Made by a program: the position numbers and the translations under genes
Assembly (NCBI GenBank): GCA_947623645.1
Contig: CANQHK010000060.1
Span: forward strand, 1-7,210
From: an uncultured Bacilli bacterium
Lineage (GTDB): Bacteria > Bacillota_I > Bacilli_A > RF39 > UBA660
Reading direction: 5' to 3'
DNA: 7,210 nucleotides
The notes under the pieces: model-generated
What the model saw: the letters and a program-made list of their open reading frames with translations, nothing else
The model's database searches: none
Told to the model about the DNA's origin: nothing
Shown: piece after piece, positions 1 to 6,141 of the stretch
Layout of the letters: the number at the start of each line of letters is the position of its first letter
Numbering within the stretch: position 1 is the first letter of the stretch

Positions 1-281
1 GGATCATTAATTTTAATATCTTTACTTAACGTATAATCTTCAATATTATCGAGGAGATCCTCTCCTCCACCATCTTCTTCTCCACTTGGTTCGCCATCTT
101 CTGCAATAATTTCAATGTTATTTTGAACAAGTGAATTATATAAATCATCAAGTGAATCACTATCGACTTCTAACCCTTTTAATTCTTCTGCCAATTCTTC
201 ATAAGTAATAAATCCTTGTTCTTTTCCTTTTTGGATTAATTTTTCTTTTCTTTCTTCCATGGTTTTGATTTCATTTGGCAT
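1..281 (-). CDS. rpoD: RNA polymerase primary sigma factor RpoD (SigA), N-terminal part, cut by window edge
   Basis: Primary sigma-70 factor that directs RNA polymerase core to housekeeping promoters. Only the first 93 codons are present; the rest lies beyond base 1. Seen: an ATG at 281, then a lysine/glutamate-rich segment containing EQGFITYEELAEEL (about residues 22-35) and VDSDSLDDLYNSL (about 39-51). Together these match sigma region 1.1 of Bacilli SigA. An acidic glycine-rich linker follows, then SKDIKINDP, the start of region 1.2 (compare VKINDPVRMYL in the family). The DNA-binding regions 2-4 are not visible. The start is fixed by an AGGGAG Shine-Dalgarno 9 bases upstream, inside the last codons of dnaG; only 5 bases separate the dnaG stop and this ATG, so the two are co-transcribed. 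The dnaG-rpoD order is classic in Firmicutes and supports the call. Confidence 0.93.
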   Translation of the reverse strand, partial: MPNEIKTMEERKEKLIQKGKEQGFITYEELAEELKGLEVDSDSLDDLYNSLVQNNIEIIAEDGEPSGEEDGGGEDLLDNIEDYTLSKDIKIND

Positions 282-286
282 TTTTT

Positions 287-2011
287 TCAACTCCCTATTT
301 TTAAACTCCTAATTTTTTCAAACAGCATCTCTTTTTCTTTCAAGTCTGGACTCTTTTTCATCAAATCTTTTAACCTTTTTATTTCTTGGTTCCGGTAATC
401 TTTTTCCATCACTTGAATATAATCGAGAACTGTTTCAAATTTTACATCGTCAGGTAAATCTAATTCTACAATTTCTTCTAACAGTTTTAACATTTCTTCT
501 TTATCGCTTAAGTAGGTATAAAAATCCGCTAGCGCTATTATACCATATTTTTTAAAAATATACGAGATTTCTGATGCAAAAGTTCGAAATTTTGTTTCTG
601 GAAAGAAAATTCCTTTTTCTTGATAATACTCTAAAACCTTTTTATTTTCAATCATATAGTATAAAACAGCACGAGGTGCAATATAATATTTATCTTTTAA
701 GTTTGGTTTCTTGGTTGGGATTACAAGTTTTTCTTTTATTTCTGTATTTTTCAAAAGAAGTTCCTGTAACCGTTTTTCCAAGGTATTATAACTCAAATTG
801 AATTCAATTGCAAGGTTTTTTAAGATGATTTCTCTACGAATTTCATCTTTTATCTTACTTGCTTCTTCGATTACTTCGTTAATATAGTCCGCTTTTTCTT
901 CGTCGCTATTGAAATTTTTCCCTGTTTTTAGGCTTTCAATCTTAAAATCTCGATAGGTAATGGCATTTTTGATTAAGTCTTGAAAGCTTTCTGCACCATA
1001 CTTTAAAATATAAGTATCTGGATCATCGTTATCTTTTAACTCTAATACTTTGACATTTGCTCCTAAACGTTCTAATTCTTCTCCGTTTACAAGAGTGGCA
1101 TGCCGCCCAGCATCATCTCCATCAAACGATAGAATGATGTTATTGGAGAGTCTTTTGATGAGATTGGCCTGCTCATGGGTCATGGCCGTTCCCATTAAAG
1201 CAACGACGTTTTTAACATTGGCGGTAGATGCACGAATGACATCCATGAACCCTTCCATCACCAGGACATTCTTTCGAAGTCTTACTTCTTCCCGGGCTCG
1301 GTGGTAATTATAAACCATATTTCCTTTAATAAAGATGGGTGTTTCTTTGGTGTTTACATATTTACTTCCCTCTTCTGTTAAATATCTTCTTCCGGAAAAA
1401 GCAACGACTCTTCCATAGCTATCCCAAAGAGGAAACATAATTCTATTTTGATACATATCTCGTCTTGTATTTACGAGTCCTAACGTATTTAAATCTTTTT
1501 CAAGGTAGCCTTTTTTGGTTAACATATCGGATAATTGATGATCTGTTGCTCCCGATAAACCGATTTCAAATTCTTTGATGATTTCTTCATCGATTCCTCT
1601 TTCCTTTAAATATTCTTTGGCTTTGCTACCCATTTTGGATTGCAGATTATTTTGGTAGATTCGACAAGATAAATCATAAATTTGATAAAATGGTTCATAT
1701 TTTGTTTTTTGTTTTGAAGGAGCATAATTTCCTTCTAATTTGACTCCTGCTTTTTCTGCTAAAATGGCAAGTGCTTCTTTAAAAGAAATATGTTCGTAAT
1801 TTTGAACGAATGTAAAAACCGTTCCACTTGCGCCACATGAAAAGCACCGATAAATTTGTTTTTCCCTGGATACACTCATGGAAGGATTTGTATCATCATG
1901 AAAAGGGCAGACACCAAAAAAGTTCTTCCCTTGTTTTGTTAAAGGAATATAAGAAGAAATAACATCTACGATATCCAACTTATTTCGAATCTCAACAAGT
2001 GTATCTCTCAT
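287..2011 (-). CDS. dnaG: DNA primase DnaG
   Basis: Synthesises RNA primers for Okazaki fragments and leading-strand start, working with the replicative helicase at the fork. The 574-residue protein has the full family order. A CHC2 zinc finger has C35, H38, C56 and C59 (VCPFHDD and CFSCGASG). The RNA polymerase catalytic core includes NRIMFPLWDSYGRVVAFSGRR (189-209, first shown in two parts: NRIMFPLWD and GRVVAFSGRR). The Toprim domain has the catalytic glutamate E253 in MEGFMDV and the metal-binding pair D297 and D299 in SFDGDDAG. A helical C-terminal region from about 440 corresponds to the helicase-binding domain and is poorly conserved. Length is slightly below the roughly 600 residues of Bacillus DnaG. 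The ATG at 2011 has AGGGGG 7 bases upstream. The stop is TGA. It is the first gene of the dnaG-rpoD operon. Confidence 0.97.
   Translation of the reverse strand: MRDTLVEIRNKLDIVDVISSYIPLTKQGKNFFGVCPFHDDTNPSMSVSREKQIYRCFSCGASGTVFTFVQNYEHISFKEALAILAEKAGVKLEGNYAPSKQKTKYEPFYQIYDLSCRIYQNNLQSKMGSKAKEYLKERGIDEEIIKEFEIGLSGATDHQLSDMLTKKGYLEKDLNTLGLVNTRRDMYQNRIMFPLWDSYGRVVAFSGRRYLTEEGSKYVNTKETPIFIKGNMVYNYHRAREEVRLRKNVLVMEGFMDVIRASTANVKNVVALMGTAMTHEQANLIKRLSNNIILSFDGDDAGRHATLVNGEELERLGANVKVLELKDNDDPDTYILKYGAESFQDLIKNAITYRDFKIESLKTGKNFNSDEEKADYINEVIEEASKIKDEIRREIILKNLAIEFNLSYNTLEKRLQELLLKNTEIKEKLVIPTKKPNLKDKYYIAPRAVLYYMIENKKVLEYYQEKGIFFPETKFRTFASEISYIFKKYGIIALADFYTYLSDKEEMLKLLEEIVELDLPDDVKFETVLDYIQVMEKDYRNQEIKRLKDLMKKSPDLKEKEMLFEKIRSLKIGS
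291..296 (-). promoter_or_regulatory. Shine-Dalgarno of rpoD, inside the dnaG 3' end
   Basis: AGGGAG reads on the minus strand 9 bases before the rpoD ATG. It lies within the final codons of dnaG, so translation of dnaG passes over it and the two genes are probably translationally linked. Confidence 0.75.
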
Positions 2012-2088
2012 TCAACATCCCCCTTATATTTCATTTTTTAAAATAGAATAAGGTTTTCATTTTGGTTAATTTTTCTTAAACAAATACT

Positions 2089-2117
2089 ATTATACTCTAT
2101 TTTTTAGGATTTGTTTT
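2089..2117 (-). promoter_or_regulatory. Probable sigma-A promoter of dnaG-rpoD
   Basis: A perfect TATAAT (-10) reads on the minus strand at 2094-2089. At a 17-base spacer the -35 is only AAAACA (2117-2112), a poor match to TTGACA. Upstream lies very AT-rich DNA that could act as an UP element. Transcription would start near 2082, giving a leader of about 70 bases before dnaG. The -10 is convincing; the exact -35 is not. Confidence 0.5.
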
Positions 2118-2125
2118 ATAAAATT

Positions 2126-2144
2126 TGAATTTTTTTAAAATTCA
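2126..2144. repeat. AT-rich perfect inverted repeat upstream of the dnaG promoter
   Basis: TGAATTTT and AAAATTCA form 8-base arms around a 3-base centre. The repeat ends about 9 bases upstream of the proposed -35 of dnaG. It could be an operator, an UP-element-like A/T tract or chance in AT-rich DNA. No regulator family is recognised for it. Confidence 0.35.
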
Positions 2145-2148
2145 TTTT

Positions 2149-2181
2149 AAAAGGAAGCCCACAAGATGAATGCTTCCTATT
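2149..2181 (-). terminator. Intrinsic terminator of yqeG-yqeH
   Basis: On the minus strand AGGAAGC (2178-2172) pairs with GCTTCCT (2158-2152) across a 13-base loop, followed by a short T run (TTTT). It lies about 39 bases after the yqeH stop, where a terminator is expected. The other strand also gives a T-rich tail after the stem, so the hairpin could work both ways. The loop is rather long and the T run short, so efficiency may be moderate. Confidence 0.65.
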
Positions 2182-2216
2182 TTTATTGAAATCTAGTGCT
2201 TGAATCGTATTTCTTT

Positions 2217-3218
2217 TTATATCATAGATTTTCTAATGTACGTTCCAACATTTTTATCTACATAGACATCGACTTTTGCTTTTTCTGTAATTTTAATAAA
2301 ACCAAGTCCGTTAATCACAATATCTTCTTGATACCCTACTTCATAGTTGGTTTTCGCTAAATCTTTTAATAATTTACAACGAGTTGCATTGTATCTTTTT
2401 ACTTTCAGACTATTGGATACATAGACGACAAAGCTATTTCTTTCTCCTTCTACATAATCAATTCTTGCTAAATTTCCAATGACAATACATTGTCCTTTTT
2501 TAATCTGATAAACTTTTGGTTTAATTCGAGATTTGGGATGAATCTTTTTTAAAAGAGAAAGATCAATATAATGAACAATATTTTCTCGATCGACTAAACC
2601 TGGCGTATCAATCAAAGTAAGGGTATCGTTCAAATCTATTTCAATTTTATTTAAGGTTGTTGATGGAAGTGGTGAAATTGTCAAAGAGTTGGTATTGTCG
2701 GAATAATTTTTAATTAACGTATTAATTAAACTACTTTTTCCAACATTGGTATGTCCAACAACATAAACACGTTTTGAGGTTTGATACTTTTTAATCGTAT
2801 TTAATAATACATCAATATTTTCATTCTTTTCGGCACTAATTACTACAATATCTTCAAAGTCTACATCCATATTTTTAATATACTGTTTTAATTTTTCTTC
2901 TTTAATACTTTTTGGTAAGGTATCTCTTTTATTTAATACCAATACGATTTTATTATGAATATATTCTCGAATAAAATGAATATCTTGATCTAAATTTAAT
3001 AAATCGACAATATATAAAACTAAATCTTTTGTTTCATTAATACTTTTTAATATTTCAATATATTCTTCATTATTCTTGGTAGATACTTGAAATTCTCCAT
3101 AATTTTTCATACGAAAACATCTTTGGCAGATATCATTTTCTAGAGATGTTGTATATCCTTCTTGCAGGGCATTTTCATCTTGTAATAAGATTCCACATCC
3201 TTTACAATATTTATCCAT
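2217..3218 (-). CDS. yqeH: Ribosome biogenesis GTPase YqeH (circularly permuted)
   Basis: GTPase needed for assembly of the 30S ribosomal subunit in Firmicutes. The 333-residue protein starts with a zinc finger (C5, C8 in CKGCG; C31, C34 in CQRCF). The GTPase motifs follow in the permuted order that defines the family: G4 NKRD (96-99), G5 SAE (128-130), the Walker A loop GHTNVGKSS (155-163), the switch STTL (186-189) and G3 DTPG (204-207). A C-terminal beta-rich region of about 110 residues (230-333) ends the protein. Bacillus YqeH is about 366 residues. An in-frame GTG nine bases upstream exists, but that GTG lies inside the Shine-Dalgarno AGGTGA, so ATG at 3218 is the better start. The gene overlaps the yqeG stop by 8 bases, showing tight operon coupling. 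Unlike Bacillus, no downstream yhbY/nadD gene follows; a terminator does. Confidence 0.95.
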   Translation of the reverse strand: MDKYCKGCGILLQDENALQEGYTTSLENDICQRCFRMKNYGEFQVSTKNNEEYIEILKSINETKDLVLYIVDLLNLDQDIHFIREYIHNKIVLVLNKRDTLPKSIKEEKLKQYIKNMDVDFEDIVVISAEKNENIDVLLNTIKKYQTSKRVYVVGHTNVGKSSLINTLIKNYSDNTNSLTISPLPSTTLNKIEIDLNDTLTLIDTPGLVDRENIVHYIDLSLLKKIHPKSRIKPKVYQIKKGQCIVIGNLARIDYVEGERNSFVVYVSNSLKVKRYNATRCKLLKDLAKTNYEVGYQEDIVINGLGFIKITEKAKVDVYVDKNVGTYIRKSMI

Positions 3219-3729
3219 AATACTCACCTTTTTTAAATTTTTTCTTTTTTTGATAATATTTTATAATATAATTTTCAAGGATGCGATTCAAAGAAGTTAT
3301 TTTTAAATCTTTTTTCGAAAGAGGTTCTACCAAACATGCTGTGATTCCAAAACGATTTGCTGCTAATACATCGGTTATTAATTGATCTCCAATCATACAA
3401 AGTTCTTCTTTTTTTAAAGAAAACTTTTTCATAATCTTTCGAAAGCAACGCGTACTGGGTTTCATAGCAAAATAAAAATATTCACAATGTAAGCTTTTGG
3501 CAAAATTCGAAACTCTTCTTTTACTTACATGATTGGATACAATTACAATAATAAACCTTTTTTCGAGTTTTTGAAAGAGTTTTTTTACCTTTTCACTAGC
3601 TTCTTTTTCTGATAATAAACCGAGGGTATTATCCAAATCAAAAAGTAAGCAACGAACGTGTTCTTGATAAAGTTTATCATAGGGAATCTGGTAAATATTT
3701 TCTTGATAGATTTTAGGATAAAAATGCAA
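3211..3729 (-). CDS. yqeG: YqeG-family HAD phosphatase (subfamily IIIA)
   Basis: A 172-residue HAD-superfamily hydrolase of the YqeG type. All four HAD motifs are visible: FDLDNTL with nucleophile D31 and D33; motif II S65-N66 in VSNH; lysine K90 in AMKPSTR; and GDQLITD with D115 and D120. Relatives include phosphatidylglycerophosphate phosphatases of plants and yeast; the exact substrate of the bacterial members is unsettled, so only phosphatase activity is inferred. The start appears to be TTG at 3729, with a strong AGAGGTG site 7 bases upstream; no in-frame ATG lies nearby, and the N-terminus FYPKIY fits the family's usual beginning. It is the first gene of the yqeG-yqeH operon, with its own promoter about 60 bases upstream. 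The pairing with yqeH is widely conserved in Bacilli. Confidence 0.92.
   Translation of the reverse strand: MHFYPKIYQENIYQIPYDKLYQEHVRCLLFDLDNTLGLLSEKEASEKVKKLFQKLEKRFIIVIVSNHVSKRRVSNFAKSLHCEYFYFAMKPSTRCFRKIMKKFSLKKEELCMIGDQLITDVLAANRFGITACLVEPLSKKDLKITSLNRILENYIIKYYQKKKKFKKGEYYG
3224..3229 (-). promoter_or_regulatory. Shine-Dalgarno that decides the yqeH start
   Basis: AGGTGA stands 5 bases before the ATG at 3218. The alternative GTG start at 3227 is part of this motif and has no site of its own, so the ATG is preferred. The motif sits in the last codons of yqeG, which implies coupled translation. Confidence 0.75.
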
Positions 3730-3736
3730 TATAGAA

Positions 3737-3743
3737 CACCTCT
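3737..3743 (-). promoter_or_regulatory. Shine-Dalgarno supporting a TTG start for yqeG
   Basis: AGAGGTG lies 7 bases before the TTG at 3729. An ATG a few bases upstream (3748 on this strand) is in another frame, so TTG is the only sensible initiator near this site. Confidence 0.65.
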
Positions 3744-3789
3744 TTCATTTACTAATTTTTTAAAGATTCGTTTTTTTGATTTTGAATTT

Positions 3790-3818
3790 ACTATATCAAA
3801 CAAACATGTGTTAGTCAA
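3790..3818 (-). promoter_or_regulatory. Strong sigma-A promoter of yqeG-yqeH
   Basis: TTGACT (3818-3813), a 17-base spacer and TATAGT (3795-3790) read on the minus strand, with TGA just before the -10 giving an extended -10 (TGnTATAGT). Transcription would start near 3783, leaving a leader of about 54 bases. The promoter begins only 9 bases after the prepilin stop codon, and no terminator is seen between them, so read-through from the prepilin gene could also reach yqeG. Confidence 0.85.
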
Positions 3819-3826
3819 TATTTTTT

Positions 3827-4309
3827 TTAAGAAGCTGTTTTTAATAGGACTAAGTGAATTCCAAAATCTCCTACGATATCTCCATGAATAATTGGTATAT
3901 TAATGGTATATACTGTATCGGTTCCTCTGGTAAACGTTTTATATTCCATAGAAGTTGGAAAGTCAATATTCATCTTGTTCATATCGGCAATATCAAAGTT
4001 TCTTCCACCATAACGGATATTGTTGGTTGTTAACTCTAGTTTTTTACTTGTCCCATCTAAAAATGTAAATTGTAAACAAGTTATGGGGTTTCCGGAACAA
4101 GTGGTAATATTATTAATTTCTAAATCTGCTACATTATCTTGAATCGCTTTTGTAATCGTATCTCGGTATTTTGTAAGTTCTAATTGTTGGGTGGACAACT
4201 GAGCATTGTTTCGATAATTTAGAGCAATTGTTAACATTCCAACAACAATAATGGAAATAATAACAAAGCTTGCAACTAATTCAATAATGGAAAAACCTTT
4301 TTGATTCAT
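3827..4309 (-). CDS. Type IV/type II secretion-like prepilin (ComG/GspH-like pseudopilin)
   Basis: A 160-residue prepilin. The N-terminus MNQKGFSIIELV carries a class III signal: prepilin peptidase should cut between G5 and F6 and methylate F6, and the invariant glutamate at +5 of the mature protein is E10. The hydrophobic helix spans about residues 7-30 and would anchor or polymerise the protein. The globular part is polar with a possible disulphide loop between C71 and C78, and is not close to a family I recognise. An upstream in-frame ATG would add 17 lysine-rich residues but has no ribosome site and covers the promoter; the ATG at 4309 has AGGTGA 4 bases upstream. No assembly ATPase, membrane platform or peptidase gene lies nearby, so its machine must be elsewhere. 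Roles in DNA uptake, adhesion or secretion are all possible. Confidence 0.82.
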   Translation of the reverse strand: MNQKGFSIIELVASFVIISIIVVGMLTIALNYRNNAQLSTQQLELTKYRDTITKAIQDNVADLEINNITTCSGNPITCLQFTFLDGTSKKLELTTNNIRYGGRNFDIADMNKMNIDFPTSMEYKTFTRGTDTVYTINIPIIHGDIVGDFGIHLVLLKTAS

Positions 4310-4331
4310 ACTATCACCTACTATAAATTTT

Positions 4332-4360
4332 ATTATATACTTTTTCTTCTTTTTTTTCAA
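4332..4360 (-). promoter_or_regulatory. Sigma-A promoter of the prepilin gene
   Basis: TTGAAA (4360-4355), a 17-base purine-rich spacer and a perfect TATAAT (4337-4332) read on the minus strand. Transcription would start near 4325, giving a leader of only about 15 bases with the ribosome site inside it. The -35 directly follows the T tract of the LysM-gene terminator. Confidence 0.85.
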
Positions 4361-4386
4361 GAAAAAGACACATGTTTTTCATGTGT
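4361..4386 (-). terminator. Terminator of the LysM gene, containing its stop codon
   Basis: On the minus strand ACACATG (4386-4380) pairs with CATGTGT (4374-4368) across an AAAAA loop, followed by CTTTTTC. The first arm includes the last codons and most of the TGA stop of the LysM gene. The stem is 7 base pairs and AT-rich but perfect, and the T tract is good. Confidence 0.78.
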
Positions 4387-4855
4387 TTTGGTTGTTATCT
4401 CTTATTTTATAAGCAATTAATTGATCTTCTAGCAAATAAATTCTAGGATTAAAAGTAAGGATGTCTTCTTCCTCTATTCCTAAGGATTTACTAACATCTA
4501 CAAGAGTATCTCCTTCTTTGGTAATATAGGCAAAAACTCCTTCTTCTGGTACCAATAACTTTTGATTTGGATAAATATAATTGGCATTTTCTAAACCATT
4601 AATCGCAACCAAATCTTCTAAATTGATATGATGTTTTTTTGCAATCTGATATAAATTATCCCCTTTTTCTACCGTGTAGTATGTAAACCCTAAAGGAACA
4701 CTCGTTGGAATTATCAATTGAGATCCAGGTGTTAGCTGATAGACATTTTCTAATTGTGGATTGGCCTGAATTAAATCCAGTATTTTTATTCCAAAAAGTT
4801 CAGCAACACTTGGAATCGTATCTTTTTCTTGGACGATATAAATTTGATTTTCCAT
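4379..4855 (-). CDS. Protein of three LysM domains, no signal peptide
   Basis: A 158-residue protein made almost wholly of three LysM units, the small folds that bind N-acetylglucosamine-containing glycans such as peptidoglycan. Unit 1 spans about residues 5-50 (YIVQEKDTIPSVAELFGI, ending in LTPGSQLIIP). Unit 2 spans 58-103 (YTVEKGDNLYQIAKKHHI, ending in IYPNQKLLVP) and is the most typical. Unit 3 spans 108-151 (YITKEGDTLVDVSKSLGI) with a degenerate end. No signal peptide, membrane helix or catalytic domain is visible. LysM proteins lacking a signal are known among spore-coat and cortex proteins, such as the N-terminal LysM of SleL/YaaH and SafA, so a spore or intracellular role is one option; non-classical export is another. 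The ATG at 4855 has AAAGGTG 5 bases upstream. It ends in its own terminator. Confidence 0.88.
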   Translation of the reverse strand: MENQIYIVQEKDTIPSVAELFGIKILDLIQANPQLENVYQLTPGSQLIIPTSVPLGFTYYTVEKGDNLYQIAKKHHINLEDLVAINGLENANYIYPNQKLLVPEEGVFAYITKEGDTLVDVSKSLGIEEEDILTFNPRIYLLEDQLIAYKIRDNNQNT

Positions 4856-4863
4856 CTTTTCAC

Positions 4864-4896
4864 CTTTCCCTAGTCTATTATATTCCTCTAGGAAAG
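4864..4896 (-). promoter_or_regulatory. Hairpin covering the LysM-gene ribosome site, with a -10-like box in its loop
   Basis: On the minus strand CTTTCCTAG (4896-4888) can pair with CTAGGGAAAG (4873-4864), with one bulged base. The right arm reaches into the Shine-Dalgarno AAAGGTG (4867-4861), so in a transcript from upstream the site would be partly hidden. The loop contains TATAAT (4882-4877). A transcript starting just after that box would lack the left arm and leave the site free. No good -35 is seen, so the promoter reading is weak. No T tract follows, so it is not a terminator. Confidence 0.35.
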
Positions 4897-4903
4897 AAAG
4901 GTT

Positions 4904-6124
4904 CTATTTTTTATAAATATCAATCATATTTTTATAATTATAAGGAAGTTCTGCATATTTTAATACTCTTTTTGTACTACTATATGGAGAATAACGATAA
5001 AGAGTATCTCCGACAATATAATAAAGAGTATCTTTTTCTACATGAACTTCTACAATCCCATTTTGTTGGAATAAAAGAATCGGAGTATCTAGAGCATCTT
5101 TATAAACTTGGTACATATTTCCACCATCATAAAAATAGTAGGAATCTTCACTTTGCCAAGCAGAATTATAGGAATATTTTGATTTTAAAATACTCTCATC
5201 AAAATCTGAAAAGTAAAGTTCTTGTTGAACGAAATCATAAATATTTCTAGAAGACCAATCTCCATTATAATAAATTCCATCATCTTCCTCACTTCCAATA
5301 ATGCGGGCAGTTCCTTTTTTCGGATCAATTTCAATTTGTTTTTTGGCATTTTTATCGAAAAGATAGAGTTTTCCATCCACTACTCCATTAACATAACTAT
5401 AATTGGATACGACGATTGGTAAAGCAATGGTTTCTTGTGTATTGTTGGTTACATCAGTACAATAAAGGGAAGAATATTCATACAAACGATTGTCTTGATA
5501 AATTGGTGTTACATAATATTTTCCAACTAATTCAGACTGGGTATTATCATAACGATCAAAACTAATGGTATCGATATGATCGGAACGATTTTCTCCAACA
5601 ATTACAATTCCCTGATACGTCCATACGGTTATAATTTCATCTTCTATTGCACTTGGGTAATAGGTAATTCTTCCATCCAGTTTTTCGGTTTCTTGATAAA
5701 TTTCATCTTTCTCGAACCCTTTTTCTTTTACGAAGGCCAACAAGGTTTGATAAGCAGAATAATTTTTTGCAGTTTCTTTACTATAATTGGTTTTTCCATC
5801 ACTACAAACAATTGCAGAAGGTGTATCTTCTTTATAGACAGGATAAATACATAAAAGATTATTTTCTTCTTTTACTTCAATATCTTTTATAACTTCTTTT
5901 GTTTTTGTAAACGCATCTGAATGGGACGTATAGAATTTATACTGACCACTTGTTATTTCAAAATAGTAATTTTTATTTTTAAATTGTTCGTGAATTTGAA
6001 ATGTATATCCACTATTTTTCATGGTATAATCAACTTCATGCGATTTTTTTAAGAAAGTAACTCCTACTTGATAAAATAAAAATAAACATGCAATGAGCAT
6101 TACTAACGATATTGCTCTTTTCAT
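4904..6124 (-). CDS. Membrane-anchored extracytoplasmic protein, beta-propeller-like, unknown function
   Basis: Not recognised. The 406-residue protein begins MKRAISLVMLIACLFLFYQV, a short positive start then one hydrophobic helix (about 4-23), so most of it should lie outside the membrane. LIAC resembles a lipobox, but the residues after the cysteine are strongly hydrophobic, so an uncleaved anchor is more likely. The outer part is rich in tyrosine, aspartate and asparagine. Its second half carries spaced strand-turn units such as GKLYLFDKNAKKQIEID, ELYFSDFD, SYYFYDGGNMYQVYKD and LYYIVGDTLYRYS, which look like blades of a beta-propeller. Three cysteines lie outside the helix. No catalytic motif was seen. 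ATG at 6124 is preferred to ATG 6130 or TTG 6133 because AGGAG sits 9 bases before it. It starts 17 bases after the dinD stop and is probably co-transcribed with dinD. Confidence 0.75.
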   Translation of the reverse strand: MKRAISLVMLIACLFLFYQVGVTFLKKSHEVDYTMKNSGYTFQIHEQFKNKNYYFEITSGQYKFYTSHSDAFTKTKEVIKDIEVKEENNLLCIYPVYKEDTPSAIVCSDGKTNYSKETAKNYSAYQTLLAFVKEKGFEKDEIYQETEKLDGRITYYPSAIEDEIITVWTYQGIVIVGENRSDHIDTISFDRYDNTQSELVGKYYVTPIYQDNRLYEYSSLYCTDVTNNTQETIALPIVVSNYSYVNGVVDGKLYLFDKNAKKQIEIDPKKGTARIIGSEEDDGIYYNGDWSSRNIYDFVQQELYFSDFDESILKSKYSYNSAWQSEDSYYFYDGGNMYQVYKDALDTPILLFQQNGIVEVHVEKDTLYYIVGDTLYRYSPYSSTKRVLKYAELPYNYKNMIDIYKK

Positions 6125-6133
6125 AAACATCAA

Positions 6134-6138
6134 CTCCT
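6134..6138 (-). promoter_or_regulatory. Shine-Dalgarno that decides the start of the 406-residue protein
   Basis: AGGAG stands 9 bases before ATG 6124 but only 3 bases before ATG 6130, and it immediately precedes the TTG at 6133. Spacing therefore favours the ATG at 6124. The site sits just after the dinD stop codon. Confidence 0.7.
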
Positions 6139-6141
6139 GTA

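Noticed and set aside
1050..1307. An 85-codon plus-strand open frame
   Set aside because: It is antisense to the Toprim region of dnaG, which is strongly conserved; no independent ribosome site or domain was found.
3585..3818. A 77-codon minus-strand open frame starting in the yqeG promoter
   Set aside because: Its start lies at the -35 of the promoter, upstream of the expected transcript start, and it overlaps yqeG in another frame.
4310..4360. A 17-residue N-terminal extension of the prepilin (MKKKKKKY...)
   Set aside because: It would translate the spacer and -10 of the prepilin promoter, has no ribosome site and places a long leader before a normal prepilin signal.
4705..5250. A 181-codon open frame on the plus strand
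   Set aside because: It runs antisense through the LysM gene and the 3' end of the 406-residue gene, both with strong coding evidence. Its translation has no recognisable domain and is of the leucine/tyrosine/histidine-rich kind typical of antisense frames.
5576..5854. A 92-codon plus-strand open frame with hydrophobic residues
   Set aside because: It is the antisense shadow of the polar 406-residue protein; hydrophobic translation is expected opposite acidic and lysine-rich codons.
6085..6096. Lipobox LIAC in the 406-residue protein
   Set aside because: The pattern fits a lipobox at C13, but the hydrophobic part before it is short and the residues after it continue as a hydrophobic helix, unlike a mature lipoprotein start. 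An uncleaved anchor is more likely.
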